Shown here: one piece after another, positions 44,738 to 54,098 of the stretch
How the letters are laid out: each line of letters starts with the position of its first letter
Position numbering within the stretch: position 1 is the stretch's first letter
The notes under the pieces: generated by a model
Told to the model about the DNA's origin: nothing
Seen by the model: only the letters and a program-made list of their open reading frames with translations
The model's database searches: none
NCBI GenBank assembly: GCA_050732635.1
Contig: JBOHRE010000002.1
Coordinates: forward strand, 23,437-87,436
From: JBOHRE01 sp050732635
Lineage (GTDB): Bacteria; Gemmatimonadota; Gemmatimonadetes; Longimicrobiales; RSA9
Length of the DNA stretch: 64,000 nt
Direction of reading: 5' to 3'
Program-made: the position numbers and the translations under genes

Positions 44738-45297
44738 AGCTCGTCTGCGGGCTGGGCAATCCCGGTCCGGAGTACGAGCGGACGCGTCACAACGTGGGCT
44801 GGTGGCTGGCCGACCGGCTGGCGGCCGACTGGCGTCTACCGGCGTTTCGACGTGAGGGACGGGCGCTGCTGACGCGCGGCCGAGTCAACGACACGACCGT
44901 GGAACTGCTCAAGCCGTTGACCTACATGAACCGCAGCGGCTCGGCGGTCGCGGCGCGGCTGAACGCGAGCCTGCTCGGTGCGGCGAGTGATCTGCTCGTC
45001 CTGGTCGACGACACGGCTTTGGAAGTCGGGCGTCTACGTTTGCGCCCGAGTGGCAGCGCCGGCGGACACAACGGGCTGCGCTCGATCGAGGCGGTACTGC
45101 GGAGCCAGGAGTATGCCCGGCTGCGGATCGGTGTCGGCACACCGCCGCCGGGAGTCGATCGTGCCGACTGGGTGTTGTCGCCGTTCGAGGCGGAGGAGGA
45201 AGAACGGGTGCTGGAGCTGCTGCCGGCGGCTGCAGCGGCGGTGGAGGCATGGCTCGACTCAGGGATTGAAGCGGCGATGAGCCGCTTCAATCGGTAA
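44734..45297 (+). CDS. pth: Peptidyl-tRNA hydrolase
   Basis: A 187-residue Pth releasing tRNA from dropped-off peptidyl-tRNA. Catalytic His in RTRHNVGWW, Asn in [19 protein letters not shown], Asp in [15 protein letters not shown] and Asn in [12 protein letters not shown] are all present. GTG start overlapping rplY by four bases. The 74-base gap to hppA that follows contains no evident promoter or terminator. Confidence 0.95.
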   Translation: MKLVCGLGNPGPEYERTRHNVGWWLADRLAADWRLPAFRREGRALLTRGRVNDTTVELLKPLTYMNRSGSAVAARLNASLLGAASDLLVLVDDTALEVGRLRLRPSGSAGGHNGLRSIEAVLRSQEYARLRIGVGTPPPGVDRADWVLSPFEAEEEERVLELLPAAAAAVEAWLDSGIEAAMSRFNR

Positions 45298-45371
45298 CAG
45301 GCCCGCGTGATTCGGATCGGCTCGAGGTAGCCGGCGCGCAGGCGCCCAGAACACCAAACGGAGAGGCCTCT

Positions 45372-47507
<2,136 letters not shown>

Positions 47508-47518
47508 TCCACGAACAC

Positions 47519-48709
47519 ATGGCCGATGTCTCCTTCGAGCGGGCCATCGAGTTCGCCCGTGACCTGATCCGCATTCCGAGTGCACCGGGCGCCGAGGACG
47601 CGGTCGCGACGCGACTGCGCCTCGAGCTCGAGCGCCTCCGGTTCGATGAGGTCTGGACCGACGAGGCCGGTAACATCGGCGGCATCGTTCGCGGCAGGGG
47701 CGGCGCGCCGCCCGTGATGCTCAACTGCCATCTCGATGTGGTCGATCCCGGCGATGCCGCCGAATGGGCGCACCCGCCGTACGGCGCCGAGCTGGCCGAC
47801 GGCTTTCTGCACGGCCGTGGCGCCATGGACATCAAGGGACCGCTCGCGCTGCAGACTTACGCGGCGGCGCGCTTCGTCGGTGCGCCGGCCGACGGCGACA
47901 TCGTCGTTGCGCACACGGTGCTCGAGGAACGCGGTGGCTGGGGCATGGCGCACCTGCTGGAGAGCGGCCGCGTGCGGCCCGCAGTCGTGGTCATCGGTGA
48001 AGCCACGAATGGCGATGTCTGCATCGGGCACCGCGGCCGCGCGGAGCTGATCGTCGAGGTCGGCGGCGTTGCCGGCCACGCGAGCGCACCGGAGCGCGCC
48101 CGCAACGCACTGGATCTGCTCCCGCACGTACTGCCCGCGCTCGAGGAGTTCGCGGCCGCACTGCCGAGCGACGACGTGCTCGGCCGCTCGACCCTGGTGG
48201 CAACCGGCATCGACGTTTCGCCCACCAGCCCCAACGTCATCCCGGATCGCGCGGCGATCACCCTCGACTGGCGCGTGCTGCCATCAATGAGTGCGGAATC
48301 GGTGCTCGAGGAGCTGCGGCGGCATCTCGGCTCGCGCGTGCGGGTGATGGAGGGCTGGAGACTCGGGGTGCGGTTTGGCCGCGAGCGTCAGCGCACCTAC
48401 ACCGGCATGGAACAGGAGCGGCGGCTGTTCACGCCGGGCTTCCTGCTGCAGCCCGGCCACCCGGTGGTACGCGCCGCAGTCGACGCCGTCGCCCGCAGCA
48501 CCGGTCGCGCACCCGCCGTGCGGCCCTGGACGTTCGCGACTGATGGCGGGCACAGCTGCGGCGTGCACGGCATTCCAACCGTGGGCTTCGCGCCTGGTGA
48601 AGAACGCTACGCGCACACGAATCGAGAGCGACTGGCAGTCGAGCCGGCCCGCCGCGCGTTCGCCGCCTACCCAGACCTGATCCGCGCCGTGATGAGCGCC
48701 GCCGCCTAG
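47519..48709 (+). CDS. M20-family metallopeptidase / deacylase
   Basis: A 396-residue di-zinc hydrolase of the ArgE/DapE/CPG2 family. Metal ligands: His in NCHLDVVDPG, Asp in HGRGAMDIKG, Glu pair in TVLEERGG, Glu in IGEATNGDVCIG and His in YAHTNRERL. The dimerisation (lid) domain occupies about residues 180-290. Closest in style to YgeY/DapE-like peptidases; the substrate (an N-acyl amino acid or dipeptide) cannot be decided. The ATG lacks a clear ribosome-binding site; longer in-frame readings overlap hppA. Confidence 0.85.
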   Translation: MADVSFERAIEFARDLIRIPSAPGAEDAVATRLRLELERLRFDEVWTDEAGNIGGIVRGRGGAPPVMLNCHLDVVDPGDAAEWAHPPYGAELADGFLHGRGAMDIKGPLALQTYAAARFVGAPADGDIVVAHTVLEERGGWGMAHLLESGRVRPAVVVIGEATNGDVCIGHRGRAELIVEVGGVAGHASAPERARNALDLLPHVLPALEEFAAALPSDDVLGRSTLVATGIDVSPTSPNVIPDRAAITLDWRVLPSMSAESVLEELRRHLGSRVRVMEGWRLGVRFGRERQRTYTGMEQERRLFTPGFLLQPGHPVVRAAVDAVARSTGRAPAVRPWTFATDGGHSCGVHGIPTVGFAPGEERYAHTNRERLAVEPARRAFAAYPDLIRAVMSAAA

Positions 48710-48747
48710 CGTCGCGCAGGTCAGCCGGCCGCACTCCAGCGACACAC

Positions 48748-49857
48748 ATGCCAAATCTGAAGCTCGGGATCGTCGGACTGCCCAACGTCGGCAAATCGAC
48801 GCTCTTCAACGCACTGACCGCCGTCGGCGCCGCAGCCGAGAACTATCCGTTCTGCACGGTCGATCCGAACATCGGTGTGGTCGAGCTGCCGGATGAGCGC
48901 CTCGATGCGCTGTACGCGACGCTGCGGCCGCAGGAAAAGGTACCCGCGGTCGTCACGTTCGTCGACATCGCCGGACTGGTCAAAGGCGCGTCGGAAGGCG
49001 AAGGGCTCGGTAACAAATTCCTCGCGAACATCCGCGAGGTGCACGCCATCGTTCACGTGGTGCGCTGCTTCGACGATCGCGATGTCATGCACGTGCTGGG
49101 CGACGTGGACCCCGTACGCGATCGCGACATTGTCAATACCGAACTGGCGCTGAGCGATCTGCAGACGGTCGAACGGCGACTCGAACGCGTCGAACGAGTC
49201 GCACGCAGCGGCGATCGTGAAGCGAAAACCGAGGAGGCCCTTCTGCGGAGTTTGCGCGACGTGCTCGCGGAGGGCCGTCCGGCGCGGCTGGTCAGGCCGC
49301 GCAGCGAGGAGGAGGGGCGGCTGCTGCGGCAACTCCAGCTGCTCACCGTGAAGCCGGAGCTCTACGTCGCCAACGTCGCCGAAGCGAGCCTGGACGAGGA
49401 CGACAACGAGCACGTGCGCGCACTGAACGCTGCGGTCGATGCGGACCACGAGCCTGCCGAGGTCGTCGTCCTCGCCGCCAGTCTGGAGGCGGAGCTACTC
49501 GCGCTCCCGGCGGAGGAGCGCCAGGCGTACCTCACCGAGCTGGGCGTTGCGGAACCCGGGCTGTCGCGTCTGATCCATGCCGGGTTTCGGCTGCTCGGTC
49601 TGATCAGTTTCTTCACCGTTGGACCCAAGCAGGTGCGCGCCTGGACGATCACCGGCGGCACCAAGGCCGCCCAGGCCGCCGGCGAGATTCACACCGATTT
49701 CGAGCGCGGGTTCATCCGCGCCGAAACCGTCGCCTGGCATGAGCTGGTGCGCGCCGGCTCGGAAAAGGCCGTCCGCGACCAGGGCCTCATGCGCAGCGAA
49801 GGCCGCGAGTACACGGTCGCCGACGGCGATGTGATTCTGTTCCGGTTCAACGTGTAG
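48748..49857 (+). CDS. ychF: Redox-regulated ATPase YchF (OBG family)
   Basis: A 369-residue, full-length YchF, a universally conserved Obg-family P-loop protein that prefers ATP and binds ribosomes. G1 GIVGLPNVGKSTLFNAL, NYPFCTVDPNIG (switch I), FVDIAGLVKGASEGEGLGN (switch II), the G4-like stretch YVANVAE (where GTPases have NKxD), and the C-terminal TGS domain (ending VADGDVILFRFNV) are all visible. It stands alone, 38 bases after the M20 gene, and ends just before the rpsF promoter. Confidence 0.96.
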   Translation: MPNLKLGIVGLPNVGKSTLFNALTAVGAAAENYPFCTVDPNIGVVELPDERLDALYATLRPQEKVPAVVTFVDIAGLVKGASEGEGLGNKFLANIREVHAIVHVVRCFDDRDVMHVLGDVDPVRDRDIVNTELALSDLQTVERRLERVERVARSGDREAKTEEALLRSLRDVLAEGRPARLVRPRSEEEGRLLRQLQLLTVKPELYVANVAEASLDEDDNEHVRALNAAVDADHEPAEVVVLAASLEAELLALPAEERQAYLTELGVAEPGLSRLIHAGFRLLGLISFFTVGPKQVRAWTITGGTKAAQAAGEIHTDFERGFIRAETVAWHELVRAGSEKAVRDQGLMRSEGREYTVADGDVILFRFNV

Positions 49858-49879
49858 CAACGCGGCGCAGCGTCGGGGC

Positions 49880-49908
49880 TAGACGCACCGTCTGCGGGGG
49901 CCTATAAT
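49880..49908 (+). promoter_or_regulatory. Promoter of the rpsF ribosomal operon
   Basis: TAGACG at 49880-49885, 17-base spacer and a perfect TATAAT at 49903-49908, followed at once by GAAAGGCT. The predicted leader is about 85 bases long. Confidence 0.72.
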
Positions 49909-49914
49909 GAAAGG

Positions 49915-49999
49915 CTATCCACAGAACTCCTGCCCCGTCCTGAGCCGGGGCCGAACCCGTGCCGTCTCGCGGCGGCGCAGAGCGACCGGAGGAGCTGCT
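49915..49999 (+). promoter_or_regulatory. Structured 5' leader of rpsF (possible S6:S18 autoregulatory RNA)
   Basis: The leader contains a perfect six-pair hairpin GCCCCG (49932-49937) with CGGGGC (49946-49951), a second stem GCCG/CGGC (49961-49973), and then GGAGGAG (49988-49994) five bases ahead of the TTG start. Many bacteria regulate rpsF-rpsR through an S6:S18-binding leader; I cannot confirm that this one matches that consensus. Confidence 0.35.
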
Positions 50000-50365
50000 T
50001 TGAGAGACTACGAAGTCGTCTACATTTTCGATTCCGCGCTGGACGAGCCCGCCATCAACGACAAGCTGGAGCGATTCCATGCGTTGTTGATGGGCGGTGA
50101 TGGTGCGGAGGTCACTGCCGTCGATCATTGGGGCAAGCGGCAGCTCGCCTATGCGCTGCGCAAGAAGACGACGGGGTACTATGTCGTTGCGCAGCTGCGA
50201 ACCGAGACGGCGCTACTGCCGGAATTCGAGCGCGCGCTGAAGCTGGAGGAGGGGCTGTTGCGGTATCTGGTGGTGCTGCACGAGGGCGAGCCGACGGCGC
50301 CGATGTCGATCGCGACGCGCGAGCCGCGGCGCGAGGACGAGGACGAAGGGGAAGAGGACGATTGA
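50000..50365 (+). CDS. rpsF: 30S ribosomal protein S6
   Basis: A 121-residue S6. The family fold is clear: N-terminal [40 protein letters not shown], and [19 protein letters not shown], ending in an acidic tail. The start is TTG at 50000 with an excellent GGAGGAG, giving the usual N-terminus; upstream in-frame codons run back over the promoter and are rejected. rpsR follows after one base. Confidence 0.95.
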   Translation: MRDYEVVYIFDSALDEPAINDKLERFHALLMGGDGAEVTAVDHWGKRQLAYALRKKTTGYYVVAQLRTETALLPEFERALKLEEGLLRYLVVLHEGEPTAPMSIATREPRREDEDEGEEDD

Positions 50366-50366
50366 G

Positions 50367-50591
50367 ATGATGCCGCGCGGACAGAAGACCTGCTCGCTGT
50401 GCGAGGCGGGCATCCGGCAGATCAATTACAAGGACGACAAATCGCTGGGGCGCTACATCACCGATCGAGGCAAGATCGTGCCGCGGCGGATCACGGGTGC
50501 GTGCGCGAGACATCAGCGGCAGATCACGACAGCGATCAAGCGGGCGCGCTACCTGGCGCTGGTCCCGTATACCGGGGGCGTCGAGAGCTGA
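50367..50591 (+). CDS. rpsR: 30S ribosomal protein S18
   Basis: A 74-residue S18 with the core [20 protein letters not shown] and [20 protein letters not shown]. The N-terminus has CSLCEAG and a third cysteine in GACARH, as in the cysteine-containing (zinc-binding type) S18 proteins. Located between rpsF and the DUF2232 gene as in many bacteria. Confidence 0.95.
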   Translation: MMPRGQKTCSLCEAGIRQINYKDDKSLGRYITDRGKIVPRRITGACARHQRQITTAIKRARYLALVPYTGGVES

Positions 50592-50595
50592 CGCG

Positions 50596-51528
50596 GTGAG
50601 CGAGGGTGGAGCCGGCGCTCGCGGCTGGGGCGCGATCCTCGGTCTTACGCTCGTGGCGGCGACGATGTCGCCCCTGCAGCCGCTGCTGCTGATCGTGGTT
50701 CCGCTGGGATTCCTAATGGTGGGTCTGGAGCCGCGGCGACCGTGGCTGGTCGCGGTCGGTGTGCTGCTTGCACTGGCGCCCCTGATCGGTGGGCCGACCG
50801 GACCGCTGTGGTACATCGAGCGCGGCTGGGTGTACGCGCTGGGCGGCTCGTTCCTGGCCGCGGCGGTGGCGGTGCCGGCGGCCGGGTTCCTGCTGCGCGG
50901 CCTGCTTGGCGTCGGTGCCGCGAGCGTGCTGGCCGGCGCGATTCTGGTGCTGACACCGGACGGCTGGGCGCGTACCGACGGCGTGATCGGTAGCCGGGTG
51001 CGGGCCAGCGCGAGTCAGATGGCTGTGGCGTGGAGCGAGGCGGGAGCCGACCGGTTCCTGGGTGACGTGGCCGACGCCGCGCGGCGAGCAGCAGAACTTC
51101 AGGCGCTGCTGTACCCGGGCATGATCGGGCTGGCCTCCTTGGCGGCACTGGCGATCGGCTGGTGGGCATGGAGCCGGGTCGTGGCGAACCGACCGCGTCC
51201 ACTCGCGCCGTTACGGGAGTTCCGTTTCCCGGACGATCTGGTGTGGCTGTTCGTGGTGGCGCTCGCGCTCGTGCTGCTGCCGTTGGGCCAGGAAGCGACG
51301 CGCGCCGGTTCGAATCTCGCGCTGTTCATGGGCGGCCTCTATGCGCTGCGAGGGCTGGCCGTCGCGCTCAGCGTGGCGACGCCGGCCGGACCCTGGCTCG
51401 CGGTCCTCGCCGGGTTGGCGGCGGTGCTGCTGTATCCGCTGGCGTTGTCGGTGGCGCTGGCGCTGGGGCTGTCGGACACATGGGTGGATTATCGGACGCG
51501 CCGCCGCGGAGCGGCGAGTCGTTCCTGA
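50596..51528 (+). CDS. DUF2232/YybS-like membrane protein
   Basis: A 310-residue polytopic membrane protein with about eight helices, encoded between rpsR and rplI. The position and hydrophobic pattern (LLLIVVPLGFLMVGLEPRRP near the start; FRFPDDLVWLFVVALALVLL in the last third) resemble the DUF2232 (YybS) family often found beside rplI. Function is unknown. GTG start four bases after the rpsR stop; rplI begins 13 bases after it. It probably translates as part of the ribosomal operon. Confidence 0.72.
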   Translation: MSEGGAGARGWGAILGLTLVAATMSPLQPLLLIVVPLGFLMVGLEPRRPWLVAVGVLLALAPLIGGPTGPLWYIERGWVYALGGSFLAAAVAVPAAGFLLRGLLGVGAASVLAGAILVLTPDGWARTDGVIGSRVRASASQMAVAWSEAGADRFLGDVADAARRAAELQALLYPGMIGLASLAALAIGWWAWSRVVANRPRPLAPLREFRFPDDLVWLFVVALALVLLPLGQEATRAGSNLALFMGGLYALRGLAVALSVATPAGPWLAVLAGLAAVLLYPLALSVALALGLSDTWVDYRTRRRGAASRS

Positions 51529-51541
51529 GGAGCTCGAGGCA

Positions 51542-52003
51542 ATGAAGCACGTCAAGGTGATTCTGCGGCAGACGGTGGCTACGCTCGGCGAAGCCGGCCA
51601 AATCGTGTCGGTGCGCCCCGGATACGCGCGCAACTACCTGCTGCCGCAGGGTTACGCGTTCGAGGCGACCGAAAGCAATCTCCGCCGGTTGGAAGAGGAG
51701 CAGCGCCGGCGCGAGGAGACGGCGCGACGCGACGTGCTGGAGGCGAAGCGCCGCGCCGCCGCGCTGGAGGGCGTCTCCTTGACGTTCCACGCGCGGGCCG
51801 GCGAGGAGTCGAAGCTGTTCGGCTCGATCACCAGCGGTGATATCGCGGATCGACTGGGTGAGCAAGGGCTCGACTTCACGATCGATCGCCGCGACATCGA
51901 ACTCGATGAACCGATCAAGGCGCTCGGCGTCTACAGCGTGCGAATCAAGCTACACACGGATGTGCGACCCGAGGTGAAAGTCTGGGTCGTGAAGGAGGAG
52001 TGA
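51542..52003 (+). CDS. rplI: 50S ribosomal protein L9
   Basis: A 153-residue L9 binding 23S rRNA. N-terminal VILRQTVATLGEAGQIVSVR and PGYARNYLLPQGYAFEAT are diagnostic; a long connecting helix (EEEQRRREETARRDVLEAKR) and the C-terminal domain (SKLFGSITSGDIADRL) complete the protein. Its ATG is preceded by GAGGAG and GAGG; earlier in-frame codons overlap the membrane-protein gene. Confidence 0.96.
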   Translation: MKHVKVILRQTVATLGEAGQIVSVRPGYARNYLLPQGYAFEATESNLRRLEEEQRRREETARRDVLEAKRRAAALEGVSLTFHARAGEESKLFGSITSGDIADRLGEQGLDFTIDRRDIELDEPIKALGVYSVRIKLHTDVRPEVKVWVVKEE

Positions 52004-52052
52004 GTCCGGTGCGCGATCGGGTGCGGTCCGGAGGTTGCACCCGGGCCTCGCG

Positions 52053-52457
52053 ATGAGTGAACGAAAGCAGGAGTCGGGGCAGGACACGCTGGCTGCATTG
52101 CGCGGCGCGCCGGCGGACCTGCCGGCAGAGATCGCGCGGGCGGCACAACTGGCACAGGATCGCAAGGCGCGCGATCTGCTGATCATGGATCTGCGGGGTG
52201 TGTCGAACGCAACGGATTACTTCGTGATCGCAAGCGGCACGTCCGATCTTCACGTCCGGTCGATCGCCGAGAACGTGATCGAGCAGTTGAGGGAGCAGGG
52301 TGTGCGCCCGGATCACGTGGAAGGGCTGCGTGCGGGGCGCTGGGTCTTGATCGACTACGTTGATTTCGTGGTGCACGTCTTTCATCCGGCGGCGCGCGAC
52401 TTCTACCAGCTGGAGCACCTCTGGGGCGACGCGCCGGCGTACACGATCGAAGCCTGA
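52053..52457 (+). CDS. rsfS: Ribosomal silencing factor RsfS
   Basis: A 134-residue RsfS/Iojap protein that binds L14 and blocks joining of ribosomal subunits in starvation. Core LLIMDLRGVSNATDYFVIAS and RSIAENVIEQLREQGVRPDH plus GLRAGRWVLIDYVDFVVHVF and the closing FYQLEHLWGDAP all match. ATG at 52053 is chosen; an in-frame TTG six codons upstream is a weaker choice. A hairpin with a T-run follows, ending the operon. Confidence 0.93.
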   Translation: MSERKQESGQDTLAALRGAPADLPAEIARAAQLAQDRKARDLLIMDLRGVSNATDYFVIASGTSDLHVRSIAENVIEQLREQGVRPDHVEGLRAGRWVLIDYVDFVVHVFHPAARDFYQLEHLWGDAPAYTIEA

Positions 52458-52461
52458 GCGT

Positions 52462-52504
52462 GGCCGCCGCGGGAGCGGCAGAGGGTCTGGGGCTGCGGCC
52501 TTTT
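52462..52504 (+). terminator. Probable terminator after rsfS
   Basis: GGCCGC (52462-52467) can pair with GCGGCC (52495-52500), which is followed directly by TTTT; the long loop contains its own stem GCCGC-GGGA-GCGGC. Weaker than the recA terminator but in the right place. Confidence 0.4.
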
Positions 52505-52529
52505 GTCGTGTCGCCCGGGCCGATATGAT
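52501..52529 (+). promoter_or_regulatory. Possible promoter of the SPOR-protein/smc unit
   Basis: TATGAT at 52524-52529 with TTTTGT 17 bases upstream (52501-52506). The -35 box is poor, and it overlaps the terminator T-run. The gap of 153 bases before 52611 holds nothing else that I can see. Confidence 0.3.
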
Positions 52530-52610
52530 TAGCCCCTTCCGATCCCGAACCAGCAAGCCAACAACCGCGGCAGTCCGGGTCAGGGCGGAGCCGATGCCCA
52601 GACATTCACA

Positions 52611-54098
52611 ATGGTGAAGAGCTGGTTGCGAACGTCGCCGTTCGATCCAGCAGGCGAGCTGCCGTCCATGCTGGACGTGCTGCTGGCGCGTCCTCGTGGC
52701 AGCCTGCCGGCACTCGCGCTGCTCATCGTGCCAAGCATGCGCGATGAGACCTGGCCGCTGCGTGCGGTCGTTCGCGTGGCCCGTGCGCTGAGCGACGCGG
52801 GCCACGATCCGCTGATCGTCGATCTCTCCTTGGATGAGCCGTTCCTGAGTCGGCATCTGGATCTGGCCACGCCGGAAGGCGCCGCCGACCTCCTGCTGTA
52901 CGGCGCGTCACTGGACCGGGTCGAACAGCGGGTGAGCACCGACGACGGCGCCGTGCGTGTCGTCGCGGCGGGGGCACGGCTGGCTGGATCGCTGATCCCC
53001 GATGCGCTGGGTGCTCTGCGAACGCTGGTCGCGCGCGCAAGACTGAACCGACGCACGCTCGTCTTGCTGGCGCCGGCGGACGAGGAGCTGGGCAAGCCGG
53101 TCGCCGCGGCGGCAGGCACGGTCCTGCTCATCGGCGAGACAGCGGCTCCGGTGTCGGCCGCGAGCTGGCTCCCCGTCGACGCCATGCTGGTGGGTGCGCT
53201 GGGCGCTCCCGAGCACGATGCGGCCGCCGCCGCAGCCCAGGCCGCCGCCGAACGTGTGAGCCGGGAGCGACGCGCGAAAGCAGAGCAGGCGGCCGCGGTG
53301 CGGCCGGTCGCGCCAATCCCGGCGACCGAGCCGGCCGAGCTGCCGCCGATCACGGAGCCGCCGGCCCAGCTGCCGCCGATCACGGAGCCGCCCATCGAAC
53401 GGCGGCGGCGCAGGCCGCCTCGGCGCAGCCGGCTGGCTGGCGTACTGCTCGTGCTACTCGGCGTCGCGCTCATTGGCGTCGTGTGGTATGCGTGGCGAGA
53501 ATCCACCCCTTTTTTCGGCCGTCGCGCGGCCGCTCCGGCCGCGCCTGACACGCCCAGGCCGGCGCCTCCGACGTCGCCCGTCGGCGGGCCTCTCGACGAG
53601 ACCCCACTGCCCTATTCGGTCGCGGTCGAATCGCACCCGGATCTGGAGCGGGCCGTGCAACGGGCAGCGGCATTGCGCCGGCAGGCGCCCGCCACCGGGT
53701 TCTACGTTTCGCCACTGCTACTCGACAGCGTCGTCTATTACCGCGTGCTTGCCGGTCCGGCGGCCGACACGGCTTCGGCCGCGGCGCTGATGAATCGCCT
53801 GGTTGCCGAGGGGCACAAGAGCGGCCCCGACGACTGGTCTCTGCGGCCGACGCCATGGGCGTTCCTGATCGGTGACTATCCTACCGAGGAGGCCGCTGCG
53901 CGCCGGGAAGCCGAGTTGCAGGCGCGGGGGCTCCCCACATATGTGGTCGAGGTGCCATACTCGAGCGGCGGCTCGCTGTACCGGATCTATGCCGGAGCGT
54001 TCGAAGGTCCTGCGTTGGCCGATGTGCTGCAGCAGCTCCTCCGCGATGCGGGCGTCGAGGCTCGTCTCGTGCGCAGAACGGGGAAACCGAAGGCATGA
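52611..54098 (+). CDS. Membrane-anchored SPOR-domain protein with ParA/MinD-like N-terminus
   Basis: A 495-residue protein. Residues about 20-210 look like a ParA/MinD-type fold: LPALALLIVPSMRDETWPLR, then RVARALSDAGHDPLIVDLSL (the LLVDLD-like strand) and RRTLVLLAPADEE, but no Walker A lysine loop is present. A Pro/Ala-rich linker with two LPPITEPP copies leads to one membrane helix (LAGVLLVLLGVALIGVVWYA, about residues 275-296). The periplasmic part (about 340-495) has two SPOR-like repeats (WAFLIGDYPTEEAAARREAE and SLYRIYAGAFEGPALADVLQ), which bind denuded peptidoglycan. Four bases overlap smc (ATGA). Confidence 0.72.
   Translation: MVKSWLRTSPFDPAGELPSMLDVLLARPRGSLPALALLIVPSMRDETWPLRAVVRVARALSDAGHDPLIVDLSLDEPFLSRHLDLATPEGAADLLLYGASLDRVEQRVSTDDGAVRVVAAGARLAGSLIPDALGALRTLVARARLNRRTLVLLAPADEELGKPVAAAAGTVLLIGETAAPVSAASWLPVDAMLVGALGAPEHDAAAAAAQAAAERVSRERRAKAEQAAAVRPVAPIPATEPAELPPITEPPAQLPPITEPPIERRRRRPPRRSRLAGVLLVLLGVALIGVVWYAWRESTPFFGRRAAAPAAPDTPRPAPPTSPVGGPLDETPLPYSVAVESHPDLERAVQRAAALRRQAPATGFYVSPLLLDSVVYYRVLAGPAADTASAAALMNRLVAEGHKSGPDDWSLRPTPWAFLIGDYPTEEAAARREAELQARGLPTYVVEVPYSSGGSLYRIYAGAFEGPALADVLQQLLRDAGVEARLVRRTGKPKA
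53338..53392. repeat. Two 25-base direct repeats in the SPOR-protein linker
   Basis: The 25-base sequence starting AGCTGCCGCCGATCACGGAG occurs at 53338-53362 and 53368-53392, period 30, encoding two copies of a ten-residue Pro-rich unit (LPPITEPP). It is an in-frame tandem duplication. Confidence 0.85.
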
